DNA of 64,000 bases from JANNBN01 sp031385545 (GTDB taxonomy: Bacteria; Actinomycetota; Acidimicrobiia; Acidimicrobiales; JANYDT01): positions 34,380 to 98,379 of the forward strand of contig JANNBN010000018.1 of assembly GCA_031385545.1 (NCBI GenBank), read 5' to 3'. Shown piece by piece: positions 1-8,784 of this stretch. The translations under genes were made by a program, and so were the position numbers. Position 1 is the stretch's first letter; the number at the start of each line of letters is the position of its first letter. The notes below the pieces were generated by a model. It did not search any database, was not told the DNA's origin, and worked only from the letters and a program-made list of their open reading frames with translations.

Positions 1-1016
1 ACCGCCAGGCGAACGGGATGAACATCCGCGTGATCAACCTCAGCTACGGCGCACCGGCAACACCGGACTGGCGCCGGGACCCACTTGCATGGGCAGCAGA
101 GGTTGCATGGCGCAAAGGCATCGTGGTGGTTGCTGCCGCCGGCAACGAAGGCAGCGGTCACGAGCTGAGCAGTCCTGCGTACTCACCAGAGATCCTCGCG
201 GTCGGAGCGACCGACACGGAAGTGTCCCGCGGCGGCAAGGACGACTACAGCATCGCTCCGTACACCAGCACGGGCACTCGTCGGCGGCCGGACCTCTTCG
301 TCCCCGGCGGCCACGTGATCAGCCTCCGCGCCAAGGGTTCGTTCGTCGACTCGTTCCTTGCGACGCAAAACGTGGGAGAGCGCTTCACTCGGGGGTCCGG
401 CACGTCGCAGGCAACCGCTGTGACTTCGGGCCTCGCTGCGTTGTTGATCGAGGCACAGCCATCGGCCACACCGGACCAGATCAAGGCGCTGCTGCTGGAC
501 GGCACGGACATCTCGGGCAGGAAGCAGGATGTGACCGGGATCGAAGCCAGCATCGATGTTCTTGGTTCCTACAAGGCTGCCAAGAAGCGCCTGCCACAAG
601 TCCGTGCTACAGACCCGTTCGCCACATGCGGCACCAGTTGGTGCCGTGGCATCGGTGACGGGTCGCCGACGTTCATCGACTGGGCCAAGGCAGCGTGGAC
701 AGGCAGCTCGTGGAACGGAAGCTCCTGGAACGGGAACTCGTGGAACGGCAGCTCGTGGTCCGGTTCCAGCTGGTCCGGGAATTCTTGGAACGGCAGCTCA
801 TGGAACGGCAGCTCCTGGAACGGCAGCTCGTGGTCCGGGTCAAGCTGGTCCGGGTCAAGCTGGTCGCAGGAAATGTGGGCCGGTTCGAGCTGGAACGGCA
901 GCTCGTGGAACGGAAGCTCTTGGAACGGGTCGAGCTGGTCCGGGTCTTCGTGGTCAGGCAGCTCATGGAACGGCAATTCCTGGTCGGGTTCCTCGTGGTC
1001 CGGAGCGTGGGACTAG
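1..1016 (+). CDS. Subtilisin-like S8 serine protease, 5' end outside window
   Basis: Secreted-type subtilase. The reading frame is open to the left edge, so the Asp and His parts of the catalytic triad lie upstream of the window. An internal ATG at 18 is probably not the true start. The visible part shows the oxyanion-hole stretch VVVAAAGNEG and the catalytic serine in GTSQATA (about residue 130 counted from position 18). After the catalytic domain comes a short linker with two Cys and then 21 Trp-x-Gly-x-Ser pentads running to the C-terminus. Such a tail suggests a surface or secreted protein; the function of the tail is unknown. Family assignment is firm; substrate is unknown. Confidence 0.9.
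   Translation, partial: RQANGMNIRVINLSYGAPATPDWRRDPLAWAAEVAWRKGIVVVAAAGNEGSGHELSSPAYSPEILAVGATDTEVSRGGKDDYSIAPYTSTGTRRRPDLFVPGGHVISLRAKGSFVDSFLATQNVGERFTRGSGTSQATAVTSGLAALLIEAQPSATPDQIKALLLDGTDISGRKQDVTGIEASIDVLGSYKAAKKRLPQVRATDPFATCGTSWCRGIGDGSPTFIDWAKAAWTGSSWNGSSWNGNSWNGSSWSGSSWSGNSWNGSSWNGSSWNGSSWSGSSWSGSSWSQEMWAGSSWNGSSWNGSSWNGSSWSGSSWSGSSWNGNSWSGSSWSGAWD
696..1010 (+). repeat. Pentapeptide (15-bp) tandem repeat array encoding W-x-G-x-S
   Basis: About 21 consecutive 15-bp units encode WNGSS, WSGSS, WNGNS and similar pentads at the C-terminus of the S8 protease. One unit in the middle deviates (WSQEM). Codon choice varies between units (tcg, tcc, agc), so the array is old enough to have diverged at silent sites while the amino acid pattern is kept. 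This points to selection on the protein repeat. Confidence 0.95.
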
Positions 1017-1039
1017 CTCATGCACATGCGTAGGAAATC

Positions 1040-3604
1040 ATGGGAGTGAAACCCGGTCTGGACCGGTCTCGGTTCTTGCTGCACACATACGTAGCCGCCG
1101 TGGCGGGTAGCGGAGCGTTCCTCGGTCTGGTGACCGCGGAGCGCTCTTCCGCGCCGCACAACGCCGGCATTGCGCTCACACTTGTGGTGTTCGTCGGAAC
1201 ACTTCTCGCAACGTCTTTTCCAGTGCATATCGAGCTCGGCAAGGGCGTGCACACATTTGCGTTCACCGAGCTTCCGATCCTCGTTGCCGTCCTCACGATG
1301 AGTACGTCCCAGGGCTTCATCATCCTGGTAGCCGCGGCCACGGTGGCTCGGACGATCGTCCAGAAGACGGGTTTGCTCAAGTGGCTGTTCAACGGCGCGA
1401 CCCTCGCTGTCGAGATGGCGCTCGTCAGCCTGTGCGTGCAGGCCATCGCGCCTGAACTTGACGTCATGCAGACGCGAACCTGGATCGGTGTCCTGGTCGG
1501 TGCAGCGGTCGGCAATGTGGCAAGCGGGCTGTTGGTGGGCGGAGCCATCCGCTTGAGCGGCGGTTCCGTCAACGTTCCCGAGCTTCTTCGCAACACGGTC
1601 ATCGGCGTGGCCGGAGCGGCCATCATTGCCTCGGTCACCCTGGTCGGGCTGATCCTCACAGAAGCCAACCCGTTCTCGTTGTTCTTCTCGGTTCTTCTGG
1701 TCACCGGGGTCACGATGTTCCACCGCCGCCATGTGATGTTGAACGAGCGGTACCGCGCAGTTCTCAAGATGGAACGCTTCACACGTGCGCTCACTCCGGC
1801 GAATGAATCATCGGAGACCATCATCGCTGCGCTCCTTGCCAACGCTGCCGAGTTGATGAACACGGAGACCTCTTCGCTGGTGCTCGCCACTCGCGATGGA
1901 GACGTGCTTCTGACCCGTTCATCCGGCACGTTCGAAGACGGCACCACGATCCCGTACCCAAACCCCACCGACTGGGTGTGGGTCCGTGCCGTGAGCGAAA
2001 ACCGCTCATTCATGCTCGATCGGCATGTCCATCGCAACGAATCGAGTGCAGCCGAATACCTCGATCGTATGCGTGTGAAGGATCTGATCGTCGCTCCTCT
2101 CGAACTGGACGACCACACTGTCGGCCTGATCGTGGGACACAACCGCCGCAACGGAGTCGTGCGGGTCTCCGGAGCTGACCTCGACCTGATGAGCACCATG
2201 GCACACCACGCGTCCGTGAACCTGAAGTGCTCACGCCTCATCGAACAGCTCGAGGCCGAAGTAGCCGATCGACATTACGAGGCAACCCATGATTCGCTGA
2301 CGGGGCTCCACAACCGGGCGGCGTTCAACACCTGCGCCGACTCACACTTCGGGTCGACAAGTCCGGGCCACCTTTCCGCCATGATGCTGGTCGATCTCAA
2401 CCAGTTCAAGAAGGTCAACGACACCATGGGGCATCATGCCGGCGACGAGGTCCTCATCCAGATTTCCCAGCGGCTCCTCAATGCGCTTCCTCCTGGCGCC
2501 ACCGTCGCCCGCCTCGGCGGCGACGAGTTCGCAGTCCTTGTTCCCACTATCACGGGTGCCCAGCAAGCGCTGGACCACGCTGCAGCTCTTCGGCAAACGA
2601 TTCGCCAACCGGTCAGTGTCGAGTCGATCACGTTCGCTCTCGACGCAGCGATAGGCATCTCGATCGCTCCGGTCGACGGCGTCGACCGACACAACCTGCT
2701 GAAACGGGCCGACATCGCGATGTACGCGGCGAAGGACAAATCGAACAACCCCATCGCGCTGTACGAAGCTTCGCAGCAGCGTTGGACGGCACGCGAGATC
2801 GGTCTGCTCGAAGATCTCCGGCGGGCACTCGAGGTTGACGGTCTGGCCCTCGCGTACCAACCGAAGACGTCGCTGATCGACGGCAAGGTCTTCGGAGTCG
2901 AGGCCCTGTGCCGCTGGAATCACGCTGAGCTCGGCCCGATCCGTCCCGATGAGTTCATCGGTCTTGCCGAGCAGGGCGGGATGATCGACCAGATCACCGA
3001 CTTCGTGTTGCGTACCGCTTTGCGCCAGAGCCGGACGTGGCTCGATGAAGGCCTGAGAATCGATGTCGCAGTGAACATCCCGGCGAAGTCGCTCAGCGAC
3101 CCGACCCTTGCTTCACGGATGGCAGCGATGGCGGCAGCGTTCGACGTTCCGCCGAACACACTGACGCTCGAGGTCACCGAGAGCCAATTGGTCGAAGACG
3201 CGCGGACTTCGAAGGAAGTCATGGCGACGCTTCGTTCGCACGGCTTCCGGGTGTCGATCGACGACTTCGGCACCGGCTACTCCTCGTTGGCGTATCTGCA
3301 CACTCTTCCGGTTGACGAACTGAAAATCGATCGAGCCTTCGTCCGGGATCTGGCCACCGATCAGTCGAGCCGTCAGATCGTGCACGTGATCGTGGAATTG
3401 GCACGCACGTTCGGGTTGAAGACTGTTGCCGAGGGTATCGAGACGCAGGACGTTCATGACATTCTCGCTGGGCTTGGCGTCGAGCTGGGCCAGGGATTCT
3501 TGATGGCACGGCCTTCACCGGCGGCAGACCTGAGCGACTATTTACGAAACGGGTTCCCGGGAGCGCGTCGGCCGGCTGACCCGCTGCTGCTCCACTCGAA
3601 CTAG
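1040..3604 (+). CDS. Membrane GAF-GGDEF-EAL cyclic-di-GMP signalling protein
   Basis: Predicted c-di-GMP synthase and/or phosphodiesterase of 854 residues. Residues about 15-235 contain roughly seven hydrophobic segments forming a membrane sensor domain. Residues about 245-410 look like a GAF domain. A GGDEF domain follows with intact LGGDEF near residue 493. The EAL domain has GVEALCRW near residue 620 and DDFGTGYSS later. Both catalytic signatures look intact, so the protein could be bifunctional; the sequence alone cannot tell which activity dominates. The start at 1040 is preceded by a GGAAA-type ribosome site. It lies 23 nt after the protease gene and may be co-transcribed with it. Confidence 0.93.
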   Translation: MGVKPGLDRSRFLLHTYVAAVAGSGAFLGLVTAERSSAPHNAGIALTLVVFVGTLLATSFPVHIELGKGVHTFAFTELPILVAVLTMSTSQGFIILVAAATVARTIVQKTGLLKWLFNGATLAVEMALVSLCVQAIAPELDVMQTRTWIGVLVGAAVGNVASGLLVGGAIRLSGGSVNVPELLRNTVIGVAGAAIIASVTLVGLILTEANPFSLFFSVLLVTGVTMFHRRHVMLNERYRAVLKMERFTRALTPANESSETIIAALLANAAELMNTETSSLVLATRDGDVLLTRSSGTFEDGTTIPYPNPTDWVWVRAVSENRSFMLDRHVHRNESSAAEYLDRMRVKDLIVAPLELDDHTVGLIVGHNRRNGVVRVSGADLDLMSTMAHHASVNLKCSRLIEQLEAEVADRHYEATHDSLTGLHNRAAFNTCADSHFGSTSPGHLSAMMLVDLNQFKKVNDTMGHHAGDEVLIQISQRLLNALPPGATVARLGGDEFAVLVPTITGAQQALDHAAALRQTIRQPVSVESITFALDAAIGISIAPVDGVDRHNLLKRADIAMYAAKDKSNNPIALYEASQQRWTAREIGLLEDLRRALEVDGLALAYQPKTSLIDGKVFGVEALCRWNHAELGPIRPDEFIGLAEQGGMIDQITDFVLRTALRQSRTWLDEGLRIDVAVNIPAKSLSDPTLASRMAAMAAAFDVPPNTLTLEVTESQLVEDARTSKEVMATLRSHGFRVSIDDFGTGYSSLAYLHTLPVDELKIDRAFVRDLATDQSSRQIVHVIVELARTFGLKTVAEGIETQDVHDILAGLGVELGQGFLMARPSPAADLSDYLRNGFPGARRPADPLLLHSN

Positions 3605-3625
3605 CGAACTTCTCCTGTCAGTGTG

Positions 3626-3644
3626 GGCGAGGCTCGCTCTCGCC
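3626..3644 (+). terminator. Possible weak terminator hairpin after the GGDEF/EAL gene
   Basis: GGCGAG and CTCGCC form a 6-bp stem around a 7-nt loop, 22 nt after the stop codon. There is no T-tract, so this could be a weak or Rho-assisted end, or chance in GC-rich DNA. Confidence 0.3.
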
Positions 3645-3649
3645 TGCAA

Positions 3650-3682
3650 GTTGGATGGTTGTTCACCTTTCGTTCACCTGTG
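3650..3682 (+). promoter_or_regulatory. PHO box: three 11-nt direct-repeat units upstream of pstC
   Basis: Two perfect GTTCACC heptamers begin at 3661 and 3672, exactly 11 nt apart. A degenerate unit starting GTTGGAT lies 11 nt further upstream at 3650. In Streptomyces PhoP binds direct-repeat units of 11 nt whose conserved part is GTTCACC, so this is a strong candidate PhoP site. It lies 42 nt upstream of the pstC start, as expected for phosphate-starvation activation of the pst genes. Confidence 0.8.
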
Positions 3683-3724
3683 CGTGAAGCCGCCGAAAGG
3701 TGACCGCGACAGCATCTGTGTGCG

Positions 3725-4702
3725 ATGAATACCCCGCGAGATCTCGCTTCACGTCGCCCACCGGCCGACCGGATCTACCGTGGGGTCACAACGAGCGCGG
3801 CAATGGCGTCGCTCATGGTCATGGGCCTGATCGCGGTCTTCTTGGTCGTCCAGGCAATCCCAGCGTTGCGCACCGCCGGGCTGTCGTTCTTCACAACCAA
3901 CGACTGGCGACCCGACGATGACCCGGCCACATTCGGAATCGCATCGATGCTCTGGGGCACGTTTGTGATTGCGGCCATTGCGTTGGTCATCGCTGTCCCG
4001 ATCTCGATCGGCACTGCGGTGTTCGTCAATGAATACCTGCCATCTGCGCTGAAACGATCGTTCGTGTCGGTCCTGGATCTGCTCGCTGCGGTCCCTTCAC
4101 TGATCTTCGGCCTGTGGGGGCTGTTCTTCCTCCAGCCTCGGTTGAGCGGAACATCACGCTGGCTTGCCGACTGGGTCGGGTTCATCCCGATCTTCAAGGG
4201 CAACGGCATCTACACCTCTTCGATGTTCATCTCGGGTGTGGTGCTCGCGATCATGATCGTTCCGATCATCACCTCGGTCAGTCGTGCCATCGTCGCTGAA
4301 GTTCCGCGTTCGCTATCCGAAGCAGCGCTTGCGTTGGGCGGGACGCGCTGGGGGATGATCCGCCAGGTCGTTCTCCCCTACAGCAGGGGTGGGCTGGTCG
4401 GGGCGTCGATGCTGGGGTTAGGCAGAGCATTGGGCGAAACCATCGCGATTGCGTTGATCCTGAGTTTCGACTTCACCCGGTCGCTGCACATCCTCCAGCC
4501 GGGCGGCGCATCGGTCGCCGGCACCATTGCCCTCCGGTTCCCCGAGGCGCTCGATGCCGGCCGCTCGGCGCTCTCAGCCGCTGGTCTGACGCTCTTCGTC
4601 GTGACGCTGCTGGTGAACATGGCGGCACGATCCGTCGTTGCGCGCACGAACCGACGGCGCGGTGGCGGAGCAGAAGCGACGGGCGCGAAGGGAAGGGCAT
4701 GA
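3725..4702 (+). CDS. pstC: Phosphate ABC transporter permease PstC
   Basis: Inner-membrane subunit of the high-affinity phosphate importer, 325 residues, with about six hydrophobic segments. The cytoplasmic loop that contacts the ATPase is visible as SEAALALGGTRWGMIRQVVLP, followed by GLGRALGETIA, typical of PstC/PstA. The N-terminus has a charged cytoplasmic stretch before the first membrane segment near residue 28. No good ribosome site precedes the ATG. The gene lies directly behind a PHO box and its stop overlaps the pstA start by four bases (ATGA), implying translational coupling. Confidence 0.95.
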   Translation: MNTPRDLASRRPPADRIYRGVTTSAAMASLMVMGLIAVFLVVQAIPALRTAGLSFFTTNDWRPDDDPATFGIASMLWGTFVIAAIALVIAVPISIGTAVFVNEYLPSALKRSFVSVLDLLAAVPSLIFGLWGLFFLQPRLSGTSRWLADWVGFIPIFKGNGIYTSSMFISGVVLAIMIVPIITSVSRAIVAEVPRSLSEAALALGGTRWGMIRQVVLPYSRGGLVGASMLGLGRALGETIAIALILSFDFTRSLHILQPGGASVAGTIALRFPEALDAGRSALSAAGLTLFVVTLLVNMAARSVVARTNRRRGGGAEATGAKGRA

Positions 4703-5769
4703 CCACCATGCAGAATGCCGGCTCGCACGGACCCCGCCGCGGATCCGCTGTGTCGTCGCTGGTGTCGATGGCGCGCCAATTGGCAGTCCCCGGGCTCATC
4801 GCTGCGATCGTGACCGGGATCGCGTTTGCGACCACCCGCCTGTCCGGACCGTTCGGGATGTTCGTACTCTGGGCCGCCTGTTCGCTGCTCGGCCTCTACG
4901 TCTTCACACGTCGAAGCCAGGGACGAATGGCAGCAACAGACGCAGTTGCGTCGGTGACCCTGGGGTTCGCGGCGTTGCTGGTTGTGACTGCCTTGGGGTT
5001 CATCGTGGGCTTTGTGCTGCTGAAAGCAATCCCGTTCGTAAGGCTCAACTTCTTCACTCAGACCCTGGAAGGGATCGACCCTGACTCGCCCGCGACGCAG
5101 GGCGGTGCGCTCCATGCGATTGTCGGCACCACTGCGCAGGTCCTTATCGCAACGTTGATCTCGCTCCCGTTCGGCGTGCTGACAGCCGTGTACCTCAACG
5201 AGATCGGCGGCCGGCTCGCTGGCGTCGTGCGCGTCGTCATCGATGCAATGAGTGGTATCCCTTCTGTGGTCGCAGGTCTGTTCATCTACTCCATCTGGGT
5301 CGTGCAGGGCGGGTTCGGCTATTCGGGTTTGGCGGCAGGTCTTGCGCTCGCTGTCCTGATGCTTCCGACGGTGGCTCGGACAACGGAAGAGATGCTCCGC
5401 CTCGTTCCGGGAGGCTTACGCGAATCTGCCTTGGCTCTCGGTGCGCCCGAGTGGCGTACCGCCCTGCAGGTTGTTCTGCCGACCGCCAAGGTCGGCATTG
5501 TGACTGCGGTGATCTTGGGTATCGCTCGCGTCGCAGGCGAAACCGCGCCGCTGCTCATGACCGCCTTCGGCAACGATCGCGTGAACGTCGTACAGACGGC
5601 CACCGAGCCGCAGTCTGCGCTCCCGCTCTTCGTGTACCAACAGTTCACCAGCGCCCAGGGTTCTGCGGTGGATCGTGCCTGGGTCGGCGCGTTCGTGCTG
5701 ATCGCCTTGGTGCTGGTGCTGTTCCTCATCGCCCGTGTGATCGGGCGTTCCAAGACAGCTCGACTATGA
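4699..5769 (+). CDS. pstA: Phosphate ABC transporter permease PstA
   Basis: Second membrane subunit of the phosphate importer, 356 residues. The N-terminus carries extra hydrophobic segments (about residues 25-110) before the usual permease core. The ATPase-coupling loop is visible as ESALALGAPEWRTALQVVLP, followed by GIARVAGETAPLL, which distinguishes PstA. The start overlaps the pstC stop (ATGA). A 70-nt gap separates it from pstB, with which it must function. Confidence 0.95.
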   Translation: MTTMQNAGSHGPRRGSAVSSLVSMARQLAVPGLIAAIVTGIAFATTRLSGPFGMFVLWAACSLLGLYVFTRRSQGRMAATDAVASVTLGFAALLVVTALGFIVGFVLLKAIPFVRLNFFTQTLEGIDPDSPATQGGALHAIVGTTAQVLIATLISLPFGVLTAVYLNEIGGRLAGVVRVVIDAMSGIPSVVAGLFIYSIWVVQGGFGYSGLAAGLALAVLMLPTVARTTEEMLRLVPGGLRESALALGAPEWRTALQVVLPTAKVGIVTAVILGIARVAGETAPLLMTAFGNDRVNVVQTATEPQSALPLFVYQQFTSAQGSAVDRAWVGAFVLIALVLVLFLIARVIGRSKTARL

Positions 5770-5839
5770 GCACTGTCGACCCGCGGAATATGTCGCATTC
5801 TTCTCCAACCTCCTTCACTCAGGAAGCCCGATCACTCTC

Positions 5840-6676
5840 ATGGCCGCAACGATGACCGCTCCACTGAACACAATCGCCCATGCCGCCGCACCGGCGAACG
5901 CACATGCGGGCACGCCTATCGAAACGCGTCACCTGTCGGCCTGGTTCGCCAAACGCCAGGTGCTCGATGATGTGACCCTTCGCATGCCGTCGAACGCAGT
6001 CACGGCACTCATCGGGCCGTCGGGTTGTGGCAAGTCGACATTCCTTCGCAACCTCAACCGCATGCACGAACTGGTGGCAGGTGCATCGATGTCCGGCGAG
6101 GTATTGCTCGACGGGATCGACATCTACGGGCCGACGCTGCGACCGGCCGAGACGCGGCAGCGCATCGGCATGGTCTTCCAGAAGCCGAACCCATTTCCCA
6201 CCATGTCGATCAACGACAACGTGCTCGCCGGGCTTCGGCTCACGGGCACAAAGGTTGCGGACAAGGATGCGCTGGTCGAATGGGCACTTACCAGGGCTGG
6301 GCTGTGGGCTGAAGTGAAAAATCGGTTGAGTGCGCCGGGCGGATCGTTGTCAGGCGGGCAGCAGCAGCGGCTCTGCATCGCTCGTTCGCTCGCCGTCAAA
6401 CCCAAGGTCTTGCTGATGGACGAGCCGTGTTCGGCACTCGACCCAACGTCGACCCGACGCGTCGAGGACACCATCCGCGAGATCGCGGACGAGGTCACCG
6501 TCGTCATCGTGACGCACAACATGCAACAGGCGCAGCGCTGCTCGGACCAGACCGTCTTCTTCCTCGCCGACGAGGAACGCCCCGGCCACATCGTCGAGGC
6601 CGGGCCGACCGAGCAGATCTTCGGAAACCCGGTCGATCCGCGGACCAACGACTACATCAACGGTCGTTTCGGCTGA
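5840..6676 (+). CDS. pstB: Phosphate ABC transporter ATP-binding protein PstB
   Basis: ATPase of the phosphate importer, 278 residues. Walker A GPSGCGKST lies near residue 60, the ABC signature LSGGQQQR near 172, Walker B LLMDEPCSALDP near 192, and the switch His in VIVTHNM. The sequence MVFQKPNPFPTMSI after Walker A is diagnostic of PstB. It has an extended Ala-rich N-terminus of about 30 residues; a second in-frame ATG at 5852 is an alternative start. It completes pstCAB; the binding protein gene pstS is 4.8 kb downstream and no phoU is present in the window. Confidence 0.96.
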   Translation: MAATMTAPLNTIAHAAAPANAHAGTPIETRHLSAWFAKRQVLDDVTLRMPSNAVTALIGPSGCGKSTFLRNLNRMHELVAGASMSGEVLLDGIDIYGPTLRPAETRQRIGMVFQKPNPFPTMSINDNVLAGLRLTGTKVADKDALVEWALTRAGLWAEVKNRLSAPGGSLSGGQQQRLCIARSLAVKPKVLLMDEPCSALDPTSTRRVEDTIREIADEVTVVIVTHNMQQAQRCSDQTVFFLADEERPGHIVEAGPTEQIFGNPVDPRTNDYINGRFG

Positions 6677-6703
6677 ACTGTCGAGCGTCAGGTATTGGGT
6701 TCG

Positions 6704-7165
6704 TTACGGAGAGAATGCTCTCGCTGACTGCTCGGTGTCCTCGGAGCCACGGAAGAAGACGATCTTGCCGTCGACGACTCGCCACCAGTGCAGCATGAAC
6801 ATCGAAGCCGTGCGTTGCGTGGACTTCACGGTGTACGTCCAACGAATGACGGCCACGACGTCTGTCTCGTTCGAGGTGAAGGTCACCGGCACGAACTCCG
6901 ACACGTCGATCTGGGTGCTGATCGCAGCGAAGAAGCCGGGAACTGATTGCTTGCCCCGGAAGGGGCCGTACCAGGGGGCCGACCTGCTGGATGCTTCAGC
7001 GGCCCAGTCGACATCGTCGGCGAGTTCGACAAGGACTGCGTCGATGTCACGCTTCGCGTAGGCTTCGTAGAGCCGCTTGACGACATCGGCGCTGTTGGTG
7101 CTGTCGGTGGATAGGGACGGGGTTTGTGTGTTGACGGTTTGTGTGTTGACGGTTTGTGTGTTCAT
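6704..7165 (-). CDS. NTF2/SnoaL-like fold protein
   Basis: Small (153 residues) alpha+beta barrel protein of the nuclear transport factor 2 / SnoaL superfamily. It has the typical opening (VVKRLYEAYAKRDIDAVLVELADDVDW) split over residues about 27-53, then WYGPFRGKQSVPGFF and the late strand HWWRVVDGKIVFF. Members include isomerases, hydrolases and non-catalytic ligand-binding proteins, so no reaction can be assigned. The start is placed at 7165, just before a 15-bp repeat encoding VNTQT. The gene is divergent from the HD/LuxR regulator, a plausible regulator of it, and convergent with pstB. Confidence 0.85.
   Translation of the reverse strand: MNTQTVNTQTVNTQTPSLSTDSTNSADVVKRLYEAYAKRDIDAVLVELADDVDWAAEASSRSAPWYGPFRGKQSVPGFFAAISTQIDVSEFVPVTFTSNETDVVAVIRWTYTVKSTQRTASMFMLHWWRVVDGKIVFFRGSEDTEQSARAFSP
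7122..7162 (-). repeat. 15-bp minisatellite at the N-terminus of the NTF2-like gene
   Basis: Two full and one partial copies of GTTTGTGTGTTGACG (plus strand) encode the repeated pentapeptide VNTQT right after the start codon. Unit length is a multiple of three, so copy-number change would lengthen or shorten the protein without a frameshift. Confidence 0.85.
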
Positions 7166-7174
7166 GACCCCACG

Positions 7175-8752
7175 ATGACAAGCACGCAACACCCTCGGCA
7201 TCGGGAGAACACCCCACATACACTCCGAGATGTGGGTACCCAGATCACGACGGTCGAGGTTGCTGCTTTGCTTGCTCTGGCGCAGGACCATTCGTTCGGC
7301 CAGCCGCCAGGGTCACAGCTCCGCGCCACGGTGATCGCACAGCATCTCGCCACTGCGGCAGGACTGACTCCCACAGAACGCGCCCATGTCTGGTGGACCT
7401 CGACCCTGCGGTTCCTCGGCTGTACGGGCCATGCGTTCGACACTGCGGTCGTCTTCGGAGACGAGATCGAGTTACGCGCAGCCTCCCTGCACGCCGACTT
7501 CTCGAGTACCGCGGAGGTATTGCGGTTGATGGTCGAACGCGCTGGATCGGACCGTTCAGGAAGCGCCCGCATTCGCTCGGTACTCGCTGTCCTGGCCGGC
7601 GGCCAGAAGGCGGCCGAACTCAACTTCCGGATGGCGTGCGAGGTCGCCGATTCGTTCGCCCAGCGGCTCGGCATAGCCGACCCGGTCCGCCTCGCTCTTG
7701 CTGCGAACTTCGAGCGATGGAACGGCCGTGGTCTGCCGAAACATGTGAAGGGCAACGAAATCCCCATACCTATGCGGGTGGCACAGCTCAGCCAGGAGCT
7801 GGAAGTTTTCGCACGTGTCGATGACGTCGCCAGCGCGGTGGAAATGGTCGCCGACCGCTCAGGCAGAGCGTACGACCCTGCGCTTGCGAACCTTGTCGGC
7901 GCGAACGCCGAGGAGTGGTTCGCCTCGATCAACGATGTCGACCCGTGGGACGCTGCGCTTGCGCTCGCGCCGCCCAGCCCTCCACTTGGCGCGGCGGCAG
8001 CACGCGATGCGCTGTTGGTTCTCGCCGACTTCGCTGACCTCAAGTGCCCGTGGATGAGCGGGCACTCGCGGACGGTAGCGGCTCTGGCGCTCGAGGCCGG
8101 AGGCCCTGATGCCGAAGCTGCGGCGCTGGTCCACGATTTCGGGGTTGTGGCCGTGCCGAACACGATCTGGGACAAACGCGGCGCGTTGACGCGCGACGAA
8201 CGAGACCGCGCCGAGAGCCACTCGCTGATCACCGAACAACTGCTGCGTCGGGTGCCGTACACCGCGGCCCTTTCGGGTCGCGCCGGAGCAGCCCATGAAC
8301 GCGTCGACGCGACGGGCTACCACCGCCGTTGCGGTGCAGCGCAACTCGACCTGACGCAGCGCATCGTCGCAGCCGCCGACTGCTACCAGGCGATGACATC
8401 GGAACGTCCCCATCGTGGCGCACTGACGCGCGAAGCAGCCGTTTCTGAGATGCGTGCGATGAGCCGTGCGGGACAACTGGACGGTGAAGCTGTCGAACGA
8501 GTGCTCGAGGCCGCCGGCAATCGTCGTACCGCCAGGCCACCGTTGCCGGCCGGGCTCACGACCCGCGAGGCCGAGGTGCTGCGTCTCCTCACTCTGGGCC
8601 TTACCACTCGCGAGGTCGCTCGGCAGTTGACGATAACGGCGAAGACCGCCGATCACCATGTCCAGCACATCTATACAAAGATCGGCGTCTCCACTCGAGG
8701 CGCAGCAGCGCTTTTCGCAATCGAGCACGGCATTCTGCCGGGCGACACCTGA
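7175..8752 (+). CDS. HD-GYP-like phosphohydrolase domain fused to LuxR-type DNA-binding domain
   Basis: Regulator of about 525 residues. The N-terminal half is helical with weak HD-like features. The middle carries HSRTVAALALEAG, then AALVHDFG with the HD doublet, then AHERVDATGYHR, a variant of the HD-GYP motif in which the final Pro is His. The C-terminus is a clear LuxR helix-turn-helix (LTTREAEVLRLLTLGLTTRE... ending IGVSTRGAAALF). HD-GYP domains classically degrade c-di-GMP; whether this divergent one is catalytic is unknown. A GTG at 7232 is an alternative start, which would leave 66 nt to the divergent NTF2-like gene. Confidence 0.85.
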   Translation: MTSTQHPRHRENTPHTLRDVGTQITTVEVAALLALAQDHSFGQPPGSQLRATVIAQHLATAAGLTPTERAHVWWTSTLRFLGCTGHAFDTAVVFGDEIELRAASLHADFSSTAEVLRLMVERAGSDRSGSARIRSVLAVLAGGQKAAELNFRMACEVADSFAQRLGIADPVRLALAANFERWNGRGLPKHVKGNEIPIPMRVAQLSQELEVFARVDDVASAVEMVADRSGRAYDPALANLVGANAEEWFASINDVDPWDAALALAPPSPPLGAAAARDALLVLADFADLKCPWMSGHSRTVAALALEAGGPDAEAAALVHDFGVVAVPNTIWDKRGALTRDERDRAESHSLITEQLLRRVPYTAALSGRAGAAHERVDATGYHRRCGAAQLDLTQRIVAAADCYQAMTSERPHRGALTREAAVSEMRAMSRAGQLDGEAVERVLEAAGNRRTARPPLPAGLTTREAEVLRLLTLGLTTREVARQLTITAKTADHHVQHIYTKIGVSTRGAAALFAIEHGILPGDT

Positions 8753-8784
8753 CGAACCGCTTCGAATTCCGCTCGGGAGCGGTG

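Noticed and set aside
696..1010. CRISPR-like or non-coding satellite
   Set aside because: The 15-bp units are in frame, encode a regular pentad and differ mainly at silent positions, so this is a protein repeat.
1018..2241. Minus-strand open frame of 407 codons opposite the GGDEF/EAL gene
   Set aside because: Ser/Arg/Thr-rich shadow frame with no domain; the plus-strand gene is certain.
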